A stretch of DNA of 7,425 bases from Methanobacteriaceae archaeon (GTDB lineage: Archaea; Methanobacteriota; Methanobacteria; Methanobacteriales; Methanobacteriaceae). Below the pieces are notes generated by a model that saw only the letters and a list, made by a program, of their open reading frames with translations, was not told the DNA's origin and ran no database searches. Of this stretch, positions 1-5,639 are shown piece after piece. The translations under genes were made by a program, and so were the position numbers. Numbering within the stretch: position 1 is the first letter of the stretch; every line of letters begins with the position of its first letter. The stretch covers positions 1 to 7,425 of the forward strand of contig JAUXXK010000461.1 of assembly GCA_030681145.1 (NCBI GenBank), written 5' to 3'.

Positions 1-392
1 CAATGGCAGATATGGCCCTAAAACACGGAACAGTTGACGTCGTAGTTGGTATTGCAGTTAGTGGAGTACCATTTGCCACAATGATGGCAGATGTAATGGA
101 TGTAGAATCCGGACTTGAAACATCAATAGCTGTTTTCCACCCCATTAAGCACAGAAAAGAAAAAGATGGTGAAGGAGCCATAAGCAGTAATTTTGCTCCA
201 GTAAATGGTAAAAGAGTAGTTATTGTAGATGATGTTATCACCAGTGGCCGAACTATAACTGAAGTTATTAATGTCTTAAAAGAACATGGTGCAGTACCGA
301 CAGCAGTTATTGTGTTAATTGATAAAAAAGGAATTTCACTGGTGGCAGATGTGCCTGTGGAATCTTTAATACAAGTTAAGAGATTAGGATAA
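1..392 (+). CDS. gfcR: PRTase-fold transcriptional regulator, GfcR/PyrE-like (5'-truncated)
   Basis: C-terminal 129 residues of a phosphoribosyltransferase-fold protein. The PRPP-binding loop VVIVDDVITSGRT is plain at nt 216-254, preceded by a PRTase core with the segment VVVGIAVSGVPFA. Known from the family: archaeal PyrE-like proteins of about 200 residues carry an N-terminal helix-turn-helix domain. In halophiles GfcR is a transcriptional activator of sugar-catabolism genes rather than an enzyme; the role in methanogens is less clear. The ATG at nt 3 is very probably an internal methionine. About 70 N-terminal residues, including any DNA-binding domain, would lie left of the window, so regulator versus true orotate phosphoribosyltransferase cannot be settled here. 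I favour the regulator because the C terminus is short and lacks an obvious PyrE tail. The gene ends in TAA and is followed by an oligo-T tract at 421-428. Confidence 0.75.
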   Translation, partial: MADMALKHGTVDVVVGIAVSGVPFATMMADVMDVESGLETSIAVFHPIKHRKEKDGEGAISSNFAPVNGKRVVIVDDVITSGRTITEVINVLKEHGAVPTAVIVLIDKKGISLVADVPVESLIQVKRLG

Positions 393-420
393 TTTATCAT
401 TATCTCACTTTCTATCTCAA

Positions 421-428
421 TTTTTTTT
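421..428 (+). terminator. Oligo-T terminator after the PRTase-like gene
   Basis: A run of eight T residues lies 28 nt after the TAA of the upstream gene, with no convincing hairpin before it. Archaeal RNA polymerase typically terminates at such U-tracts. The assignment is by pattern only. Confidence 0.5.
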
Positions 429-545
429 AATTAATTAAAATTAAGCATTTAAAGGATTTTTAAATTATTTATTTTTGATATTATGAAATAAATTAGATAT
501 TGTTTTAAAAATTTAAAAGTAATAATTATTTAAAAATAAATAATA

Positions 546-560
546 AAATATTAATATTAG
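546..560 (+). promoter_or_regulatory. Candidate TATA box for the UbiA gene (leaderless-type spacing)
   Basis: The palindromic A/T element AATATTAATATT is centred about 27 nt before the ATG at 580. That is the spacing expected for an archaeal TATA box that starts transcription at or next to the start codon. No Shine-Dalgarno-like sequence precedes this ATG, which fits a leaderless mRNA. The whole spacer is A/T-rich, so the match could be chance. Confidence 0.25.
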
Positions 561-579
561 TAATAAAAGTATTAATAAC

Positions 580-1506
580 ATGACATATAAAAATTTCTTA
601 ATAAATAATTTTAGGGCATATGTTCCCATATATTCAAATAAAATTTTTTTTAATTTTTTGAATATTTCGGACTTTATAAAAAATATCTTAATTTATGGAG
701 GATATTTGCCTGCATTGTGGGGGCCTTCCTTAAATATTACGACATCATTAATATTTAATCTCCCATTAGATTTTAGAATATTAATTATTTCTTTTTTATT
801 GCCATTAATCGCTTATAACTATGATTATTATAAAGATTTAGAAAAAGATGCTGAAACCAATCCAGAAAGAGTAAATTTTTTAAACAAAAAAAGAAGCAAG
901 CAATTAAATATTTTATATATAGCATTAATGGTCGTTTTATTAATTTGGGTATTCAAGTTAGCACTTATGGTATTTGTTATAGTGTTAATGGTATTGTCAT
1001 TACTTTATAATAGTATTTTAAAAGGATTTACAAAGAAAATAACTGCTTTTAAGAATTTATACTTAGCATTTATATGGGGGTCTTGGGGGACATTTTTAAT
1101 TGTATTATCTCAAATATCCTTCTTTGATATTAGCTTGATTTATCTATTTTTGTATATATGTGCCAAAGTCATGGCCAATACCATGTTCTTTGATATTAAA
1201 GATATTAAATCAGATAAAAAAGCAGGATTAAAAACAATACCTGTAATTTTAGGAAAAAATGGGACAATAGTCTTTTTAAATGGTTTAAATTTACTTACAT
1301 TATTTATATTAGTATCCGGTGTTTTATTTAAGTTTTTACACCCATTTTCATTATCATTAGCTATTTTTAATGTTTACACATTATTTTATCTAAAAATAGG
1401 TTATGGTAATATAGGCATTCTATCTAGTAAGTCATATATAGCCGACTTGGAAGCTATTTTTTACCCATGCACATTATGGATAATTAAAAGTTTAATGGTA
1501 GGGTAA
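580..1506 (+). CDS. UbiA-family prenyltransferase, substrate unknown
   Basis: A 308-residue polytopic membrane protein with about eight or nine hydrophobic segments. UbiA enzymes transfer a prenyl chain from a prenyl diphosphate to an acceptor inside the membrane, using two Asp-rich Mg2+-diphosphate motifs. Motif 1 here is N80-Y-D-Y-Y-K-D-L-E-K-D90, followed by TNPER (residues 93-97). Motif 2 is D205-I-K-D-I-K-S-D212 followed by KKAGLKTIPV. The conserved segment KNLYLAFIWGSWG sits at about residues 158-170. Motif 1 differs from the NDxxDxxxDxxNRP form usual in archaeal digeranylgeranylglyceryl-phosphate synthase, so I do not assign that lipid role. The acceptor could be a quinone-like, tetrapyrrole or lipid molecule. 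No ribosome binding site precedes the ATG. The gene is visibly more A+T-rich than the aRF1 and pyrH genes. It converges with aRF1, with 105 nt between the stop codons. Confidence 0.85.
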   Translation: MTYKNFLINNFRAYVPIYSNKIFFNFLNISDFIKNILIYGGYLPALWGPSLNITTSLIFNLPLDFRILIISFLLPLIAYNYDYYKDLEKDAETNPERVNFLNKKRSKQLNILYIALMVVLLIWVFKLALMVFVIVLMVLSLLYNSILKGFTKKITAFKNLYLAFIWGSWGTFLIVLSQISFFDISLIYLFLYICAKVMANTMFFDIKDIKSDKKAGLKTIPVILGKNGTIVFLNGLNLLTLFILVSGVLFKFLHPFSLSLAIFNVYTLFYLKIGYGNIGILSSKSYIADLEAIFYPCTLWIIKSLMVG

Positions 1507-1546
1507 TCTGAAAAAGATACCAGGGTAAATATTAAACTAACTTAAG

Positions 1547-1574
1547 AAAAAATAGGATATAATAAGATAAAAAA
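1547..1574 (-). terminator. Two oligo-T tracts downstream of aRF1
   Basis: On the minus strand two six-T runs (plus-strand A runs at 1569-1574 and 1547-1552) follow the aRF1 stop codon by 37 to 65 nt. Tandem U-tracts are a usual archaeal termination signal. They lie between the convergent UbiA and aRF1 genes. No comparable T run follows the UbiA gene on the plus strand. Confidence 0.35.
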
Positions 1575-1611
1575 TAAATAATGTGTCTAATTTAAAAATG
1601 CTAAAAAATAG

Positions 1612-2841
1612 CTACACCCGATACCGTAATACAGCCCCTATTCCTCCAAAAGCACGTAAAAGTTGGATTCCTTCCTCTGTTTCTGTAGATATAATTTCCA
1701 CATCGGATCCTACTTCCTCGGCCATCTCTACAAAGTCATCAATTACATCCTTGGATTCCGTTATTTTCATTTTTTCATTGCACTTTTTGCATATTTTTTC
1801 AGAATCTTCATTTGCATTTTTATAAGTGTAATTAGAAGTATGTCCACAAACAGAACATTCATAAGTTTTTCTTTGAGAATAAATATCTTCAGATAATAGT
1901 AATATCTCAACAGCTCCCATCAGCAAATTATGTCTTACTTCTTTCTCACCATAAGATGCCAAACCATCATCACTTACAAGTTCATGTAAGAACTTTTGAA
2001 CCAGTTTTTTCTCCTGGATTACCTCCATTTCTGCTAAAGCATCCATTGACTTATCAATAACTTCTCTTATACCAAATTCACCAGTATAAGAAGTATCAAC
2101 AGTTGTAATAACTTTATTCTTTATTTCGTGATGCATGTAATCTCCTTTTAAGAAATCTTCTTTGGTATGTCCTGGACCTCCCAAAATAACACCATTTAAA
2201 TCAGGTATTGGTAAAAATGAATCATTAATATGTTTTCCGATTTTTTTCAAGAATTCGTGCGCAGCCAGTTCAATCACACGGTCGAATCTTCTCTGCGACT
2301 GTCCCCCTGCTTTATGCTTTCCAGGGACCCCACTAGTTAAAGTTTTTACTATATCCACCCTTTTTCCTTTTAAAGTAGCAATAGTTGCTTCTTTTCTATC
2401 TAAAACTGCCAGACCATAAACATCTTTATCTGCAAGCATTTCCTTAAGAGGCTCTAGGAAAAATTCAGAGTCACAGTGGTAAGTGTAAGTCTGTATAGGT
2501 TCTGGAGGTTCAAATACATAAGTTTCCATTTTTTCTGTGCCCGGACCTCCTCTAGGAATCATACCTACAAAAAGAACCAAACCTCGCTCAGGCGGGGTTG
2601 GAAAAAGTCTTAATCTCTGCATAATTACTTCTATAGCAGATTGAACATTTTTTTTAGTGGATTTACTCTTAATATTGGCACTTTGACTCTGTTCTTCCCT
2701 CATGTGCTTGACAACATCACTAATCTGTTTGTCCCGCGGAATATAAACCGATACAAGTTCAGTTCCTCTTCCTTTTTTATCAGAAAGCTCTTGTAAAGTT
2801 CTTTTAAATTCGTAAAGTTCCTTTGATGATATTTCAGTCAA
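1612..2841 (-). CDS. prf1: Peptide chain release factor aRF1 (archaeal subunit 1)
   Basis: Complete 409-residue class-1 release factor, the usual archaeal length. It reads all three stop codons and triggers peptidyl-tRNA hydrolysis on the ribosome. Domain 1 carries NIKS (56-59) and the YxCxxxF motif (Y121, C123, F127) for stop-codon recognition. Domain 2 carries the catalytic GGQ (179-181) in the context GKHKAGGQSQRR. Domain 3 contains a small zinc-finger-like insert with C329/C332 and C351/C354, common in archaeal homologues. The start is TTG at 2841-2839: the reading begins MTEISSKELYEFKRTL, and AGGAG (minus strand, 2854-2850) lies 8 nt upstream, whereas the next codons upstream (ATA, AGA) are not starts. 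The gene itself ends in TAG. It is divergent from pyrH across a long spacer and convergent with the UbiA gene. Confidence 0.98.
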   Translation of the reverse strand: MTEISSKELYEFKRTLQELSDKKGRGTELVSVYIPRDKQISDVVKHMREEQSQSANIKSKSTKKNVQSAIEVIMQRLRLFPTPPERGLVLFVGMIPRGGPGTEKMETYVFEPPEPIQTYTYHCDSEFFLEPLKEMLADKDVYGLAVLDRKEATIATLKGKRVDIVKTLTSGVPGKHKAGGQSQRRFDRVIELAAHEFLKKIGKHINDSFLPIPDLNGVILGGPGHTKEDFLKGDYMHHEIKNKVITTVDTSYTGEFGIREVIDKSMDALAEMEVIQEKKLVQKFLHELVSDDGLASYGEKEVRHNLLMGAVEILLLSEDIYSQRKTYECSVCGHTSNYTYKNANEDSEKICKKCNEKMKITESKDVIDDFVEMAEEVGSDVEIISTETEEGIQLLRAFGGIGAVLRYRV

Positions 2842-2849
2842 TATTCTCT

Positions 2850-2854
2850 CTCCT
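2850..2854 (-). promoter_or_regulatory. Shine-Dalgarno site fixing the TTG start of aRF1
   Basis: AGGAG on the minus strand sits 8 nt before the TTG at 2841. It is complementary to the 3' end of archaeal 16S rRNA (CACCUCCU). It supports the TTG over any internal ATG, the first of which would remove much of domain 1. Confidence 0.75.
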
Positions 2855-3251
2855 GAATTATAAGTTTTAATATAAGTAAAATATTAAATTAAGATATTAA
2901 TATTAATTGTCAAAAAAAAGATGATTTAAACACAATCACCGATAATAATGTAACTGACAGTCATATATATTGATAATGGCTCGGGATAATTTCCAAAGCT
3001 TTTTCTATGAATAATTTCATCATTAAACATCCTTAAATCAAATATTAATCCATCATAACAATTCAAATTATATTTTAAATATCATTATTACAATTTATAA
3101 CCTCTATCATTCTAATGTATAAAAGTTATACTAAAATATATAATATATTAATTTGTTTGAACTCCTATAATATGATTTTGAAGATATGAATGATAATAAT
3201 TAATATTTCTTGAATTTTGTATAATTACCTTTAAAGTCATTATTTATATAC

Positions 3252-3317
3252 TAAAATTTAATAAATTAAAATAAATAAAAAATGTTATACAGCTTTAATT
3301 AAAATTTAATAAATTAA
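3252..3317. repeat. 18-bp exact direct repeat (3252-3269 and 3300-3317)
   Basis: The sequence TAAAATTTAATAAATTAA occurs twice, with starts 48 bp apart, in the spacer upstream of pyrH. Its composition is nearly pure A/T, so it may reflect base bias or local duplication rather than a protein-binding site. Confidence 0.6.
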
Positions 3318-3348
3318 TTAAAAGGGCTTAAGAATTGGTTCAAGTTTA

Positions 3349-3397
3349 CTAATCAATCCTAAAAATAAATAAATTTATTAATGAATGGCTAATCAAT
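3349..3397. repeat. 9-bp direct repeat CTAATCAAT (3349-3357 and 3389-3397)
   Basis: Two exact copies of CTAATCAAT start 40 bp apart, about four helical turns. They flank the TATA-like stretch at 3367-3380 just before pyrH. The second copy overlaps the palindrome TCAATTAATTGA at 3393-3404. The arrangement resembles a pair of operator half-sites, but function is inference only. Confidence 0.5.
3367..3380 (+). promoter_or_regulatory. Candidate TATA box of the pyrH operon
   Basis: The A/T element AATAAATTTATTA is centred near 3375, which would place the transcription start near 3400, just upstream of the pyrH ribosome binding site at 3407. The mRNA leader would then be about 15-20 nt. A stronger-looking TTTATATA at 3243-3250 would give a leader of about 150 nt instead. 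The choice is uncertain. Confidence 0.3.
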
Positions 3398-3406
3398 TAA
3401 TTGACT

Positions 3407-3414
3407 AGGTGATC
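3407..3414 (+). promoter_or_regulatory. Shine-Dalgarno site of pyrH, containing a false GTG start
   Basis: AGGTGATC matches eight bases of the archaeal anti-Shine-Dalgarno complement (AGGAGGTGATCC) and ends 3 nt before the ATG at 3418. The GTG at 3409 is in frame with pyrH but lies inside this site, so it is not a plausible start codon. Confidence 0.8.
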
Positions 3415-3417
3415 ATC

Positions 3418-4092
3418 ATGAAAATTGTAATTACTATTGGTGGATCCATTATAATAAAAGAATATGACCACCAGAAGTTCAAAGCTTACGCAGAAATTTT
3501 AGACTCGCTTAAAGACCAACATGAAATATTTGTAGTAGTAGGTGGTGGGCAACCAGCTAGGGATTATATAAATATAGCTAGAGATCTACATGGCGGGGAG
3601 GCAAATTGTGACGATATAGGTATTGATGTTACAAGATTAAATGCTAAGCTCTTAATTATGGCACTTGGAGATAATGCATATCCTTGTGTTCCAGAAAACT
3701 TCCACCATGCATTGGAATATTCCACCAGCGACAGAATAGTGGTTATGGGTGGTACAGAACCTGCCCATAGTACTGATGCAGTTGGAGCTATTCTAGCAGA
3801 ATTTGTAAAAGCAGATTTAATAATAAACTTGACATCCGTAGATGGTTTATATGATAAAGATCCAAATAAATACCCTGACGCAAAACTTTACACTGAAGTT
3901 ACCGCGAGTAAAATGATGGAATTTCTATCTGACAAAGAGGTTAAAGCAGGGACATACGAATTTTTTGACATGACAGCCATTCAAATGATAAAACGATCTG
4001 GAATAAAAACCATTATAGCAAATGGAAATTATCCTGAAAATCTTTTAAACGTTTTGAATGATAAAATTGGGACTACCATTATTCCAGAATAA
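3418..4092 (+). CDS. pyrH: Uridylate (UMP) kinase, archaeal type
   Basis: Amino-acid-kinase-fold enzyme of 224 residues that phosphorylates UMP to UDP with ATP in pyrimidine nucleotide synthesis; cytosolic, and hexameric in characterised homologues. The protein opens MKIVITIGGSII (the phosphate-binding GGS at about residues 8-10), followed by VVGGGQPARDY (about 40-50), MGGTEPAHSTDAVGA (about 110-124, with the family's substrate-binding Asp) and LTSVDGLYDKDPNKYPDA (about 138-155, the nucleotide-binding region). Length and motifs match archaeal PyrH rather than the bacterial enzyme. The start is set at ATG 3418 because AGGTGATC lies directly before it; a GTG three codons earlier falls inside that site. 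The stop is TAA. No oligo-T tract separates it from the next gene, 84 nt downstream, so the two are probably co-transcribed. Confidence 0.96.
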   Translation: MKIVITIGGSIIIKEYDHQKFKAYAEILDSLKDQHEIFVVVGGGQPARDYINIARDLHGGEANCDDIGIDVTRLNAKLLIMALGDNAYPCVPENFHHALEYSTSDRIVVMGGTEPAHSTDAVGAILAEFVKADLIINLTSVDGLYDKDPNKYPDAKLYTEVTASKMMEFLSDKEVKAGTYEFFDMTAIQMIKRSGIKTIIANGNYPENLLNVLNDKIGTTIIPE

Positions 4093-4176
4093 ATAAAATA
4101 GAAAAATATTAATATCAAAATAATATCCCCGAATCACATTATGATAAAATTTTAGATTAATTAAAGAGGCTTAAAA

Positions 4177-4371
4177 ATGACAAAACCACATAGACACTGT
4201 GCTGTTTGCAGTGTTCCAATCCCTTTAGAAGAAAAAACTTGTTCTGACAAATGTCAAAAAATTCTTTTTGAAAATCAAAAAAAAATGAGGAAGACCAGAA
4301 CTATGCTTTACATAATTTTTGGAGCATTTATTCTGGTTTGGTTAGGATTAGCTTTATATGGACGAATGTAA
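4177..4371 (+). CDS. DUF2116-like zinc-ribbon protein with one membrane helix
   Basis: A 64-residue protein with an N-terminal treble-clef-like zinc ribbon and a C-terminal membrane helix. The ribbon ligands visible are C8 and C11 (HCAVCSVPI), and C22 and C26 (CSDKC). A basic stretch around KKMRKTR (35-41) precedes a hydrophobic segment at about 43-62. Archaeal DUF2116 proteins are small predicted nucleic-acid-binding or protein-binding zinc ribbons of unknown function, and this one fits in length and pattern. AGAGG at 4165-4169 lies 7 nt before the ATG. It follows pyrH by 84 nt on the same strand, and a six-T run follows its stop. A job near the membrane, perhaps binding ribosomes or RNA through the ribbon, is inference. 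The basic flank suggests that the ribbon faces the cytoplasm. Confidence 0.85.
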   Translation: MTKPHRHCAVCSVPIPLEEKTCSDKCQKILFENQKKMRKTRTMLYIIFGAFILVWLGLALYGRM

Positions 4372-4377
4372 AATAAC

Positions 4378-4383
4378 TTTTTT
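4378..4383 (+). terminator. Oligo-T terminator after the pyrH-DUF2116 pair
   Basis: A six-T run starts 7 nt after the TAA of the zinc-ribbon gene, in the gap before the convergent membrane-protein gene. A further TTATTTATTTT stretch follows. This is consistent with an archaeal U-tract terminator; no hairpin was seen. Confidence 0.4.
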
Positions 4384-4535
4384 AAATTATTTATTTTGAT
4401 TATAACCCTTCAGATGCACTACTAATATGTAGAATTAACGTAAATTAACTCTTTTTACTATTTGAATGTTCTAATTTATTAATTGGGTTTTATTAATTCC
4501 ATGAATAAATTATATTTAATTACTACATTATTTTT

Positions 4536-5027
4536 TTATTCCATCATTAAATATCCATATCCAATCATAGAAAGACCAATAATTATACCTAAATACATGG
4601 AATCGATGATTCCAAATCCCATTAAAATATAGAATAATCCAAGAGATAAAAAGATAATTCGAAGATTCTTTTTATATTCATTTTCATCTTTTATATAAAA
4701 AAGAAGGAACCCATATGACATTAATAACAATCCCACAATGTAGAGCCATGTTTCAAATATAAAAGAATATAAAAGAATATGGAACATTAAAGAAATTCCA
4801 AATAATAATGAACAAACAGCAATAGTAAGCCAAACAATGTTTGTTTTTTTAGTATTTATGCTATTAAAATCTTTATCATTAAATTCTGTAAAGAATATCA
4901 AAAGAAATAAAAGTGTAAGTAGCATACCTGAAATTTGGCTAAGAATCATTTCTCCCAAATATGGTGAAAGAATTAGTACTGTGCCCACCAAAATAATGGC
5001 CCAGTTTATTTTATTATTTTTCGGCAT
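4536..5027 (-). CDS. Hypothetical polytopic membrane protein, about six helices
   Basis: A 163-residue protein I do not recognise. Hydrophobic segments are visible at about residues 9-25, 28-47, 64-84, 88-111, 122-141 and 143-161. The loop at about 48-62 is polar (FNDKDFNSINTKKTN) and the one at 111-121 is acidic then basic (IKDENEYKK). No catalytic or metal-binding motif is evident and there is no signal peptide distinct from the first helix. The start is well supported: GAGGA (minus strand, 5039-5035) lies 7 nt before the ATG. The gene is convergent with the zinc-ribbon gene and divergent from the YbjQ gene. A 10-bp tandem repeat lies inside it at 4756-4780. The two halves may each hold three helices, but no internal duplication is obvious. 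Confidence 0.75.
   Translation of the reverse strand: MPKNNKINWAIILVGTVLILSPYLGEMILSQISGMLLTLLFLLIFFTEFNDKDFNSINTKKTNIVWLTIAVCSLLFGISLMFHILLYSFIFETWLYIVGLLLMSYGFLLFYIKDENEYKKNLRIIFLSLGLFYILMGFGIIDSMYLGIIIGLSMIGYGYLMME
4756..4780. repeat. 10-bp tandem repeat inside the membrane-protein gene
   Basis: Two and a half perfect copies of AATATAAAAG lie within the coding region for the segment LLYSFIF. A unit length of 10 is not a multiple of three, so gain or loss of one copy would shift the frame. Confidence 0.7.
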
Positions 5028-5063
5028 TTAATTGTCCTCATTTCATTAGTATCGTTTTATCTT

Positions 5064-5083
5064 AAATTTAACTAAATTTAACT
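5064..5083. repeat. Tandem 10-bp repeat in the divergent promoter region
   Basis: AAATTTAACT occurs twice head to tail between the divergent membrane-protein and YbjQ genes, starting 37 nt upstream of the minus-strand ATG at 5027. The 10-bp period places both copies on the same face of the helix. It overlaps the zone where the minus-strand TATA box should lie. Confidence 0.5.
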
Positions 5084-5162
5084 TTTGATAGTTTATTTCA
5101 ATTATTAGGTTTATAGTTTACTTGATAGTTAATAAAATTTTTTAACAATGAAGTATAGTATA

Positions 5163-5174
5163 GATTTATAAAAT
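5163..5174 (+). promoter_or_regulatory. Candidate TATA box for the YbjQ gene pair
   Basis: TTTATAAA at 5165-5172 is a good match to the archaeal TATA box and would start transcription near 5195, giving a leader of about 60 nt. Other A/T-rich candidates lie nearby, so the choice is tentative. Confidence 0.3.
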
Positions 5175-5254
5175 AAAAGATGATATAATTATAGAAAAAA
5201 TTTAAGGATTTCGTAATAAATTGATAATAAATAAAACATTAAGAGAGGAAAAAC

Positions 5255-5584
5255 ATGCTGATTTTAACTACACCTAACATTGAGGATAAAAATATTAAAG
5301 AATATTATGGTTTGGTAAGTGGAGAGGCTTTGTTAGGGGCAAATGTCTATAAAGATATGTTTTCTGGTGTTAGAGATGTGGTGGGGGGTAGAACTTCGGC
5401 CTATGAAGAAGAATTGCAAAAAGCCAGAGATCTTGCTATAAAAAGTATGGAGGAGAAGTGTAAAAAATTAGGGGCTAACGCCGCTGTTGGTGTTAGAATA
5501 GTTTATCATAACTTAGGAGGCACTATGGGGAATACTATACTGGTAAGTGTCTCTGGAACAGCAGTTTATTTTGAGGATAAATAA
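5255..5584 (+). CDS. YbjQ/DUF74 family protein (putative heavy-metal-binding domain)
   Basis: A 109-residue soluble protein that is a single YbjQ (DUF74) domain, the usual family length. Databases call the family putative heavy-metal binding and structures show a pentamer, but its function is not established. The hallmarks are the opening TTPNIEDKNIKEYYGLVSGEAL, the Gly-rich segment VRDVVGGRTSAYEEEL (about 39-54), a long helix of alternating charges, GANAAVGVRIVY (73-84) and the C-terminal strand VSVSGTAVYF (97-106). No membrane segment or metal-binding Cys/His cluster is visible; only C69 and H85 are present. AGAGG at 5244-5248 is well placed 6 nt before the ATG. The next gene starts 55 nt downstream and carries a second copy of the same domain, so the pair probably forms one operon and the products may associate. 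Confidence 0.9.
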   Translation: MLILTTPNIEDKNIKEYYGLVSGEALLGANVYKDMFSGVRDVVGGRTSAYEEELQKARDLAIKSMEEKCKKLGANAAVGVRIVYHNLGGTMGNTILVSVSGTAVYFEDK

Positions 5585-5639
5585 TATCTATAAATTTAAC
5601 ATTTTAGCAAGTTAATTGAATAAAGTAAAACAGGATATC

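Larger units (their letters stand above)
2842..3417. other. Long A+T-rich spacer between aRF1 and pyrH
   Basis: A stretch of 576 nt without a convincing gene, lying between two divergently transcribed housekeeping genes. It is strongly A+T-rich apart from a slightly more G+C-rich patch near 2975-3000. It contains an 18-bp exact direct repeat, a 9-bp direct repeat spaced 40 bp apart, a 12-bp palindrome, and several TATA-like elements (for example TTTATATA at 3243-3250). Two tiny minus-strand reading frames (3023-2961, 20 codons; 3240-3148, 30 codons) resemble nothing I recognise. No tRNA-like fold or stable GC-rich RNA was seen. Confidence 0.6.

Noticed and set aside
1583..1896. Plus-strand open frames of 77-80 codons over the 3' end of aRF1
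   Set aside because: They lie antisense within the well-supported aRF1 coding region, have no family resemblance and read as low-complexity shadows of the true gene.
2162..2419. Plus-strand 85-codon frame over the middle of aRF1
   Set aside because: Antisense shadow of the domain 2 coding region, including the GGQ motif on the other strand; no ribosome binding site or recognisable product.
2940..3010. Possible structured RNA in the less A/T-rich patch (CCGATAATAATG ... GATAATGGCTCGG)
   Set aside because: Pairing by eye is limited to about four bases at the ends plus the short ACTG-A-CAGT palindrome; no stable fold or known RNA class was recognised.
3148..3240. 30-codon minus-strand frame in the aRF1-pyrH spacer
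   Set aside because: No ribosome binding site, a composition expected from A/T-rich DNA (many N, Y, I), and no resemblance to a known protein.
4837..5031. Plus-strand 64-codon frame opposite the membrane-protein gene
   Set aside because: The minus-strand frame is longer, has a good Shine-Dalgarno site and a coherent membrane topology; this frame is its shadow.
5616..5639. TTG at 5616 as start of the YbjQ-membrane protein
   Set aside because: No ribosome binding site precedes it, whereas the ATG at 5640 follows AGGAT at normal spacing.
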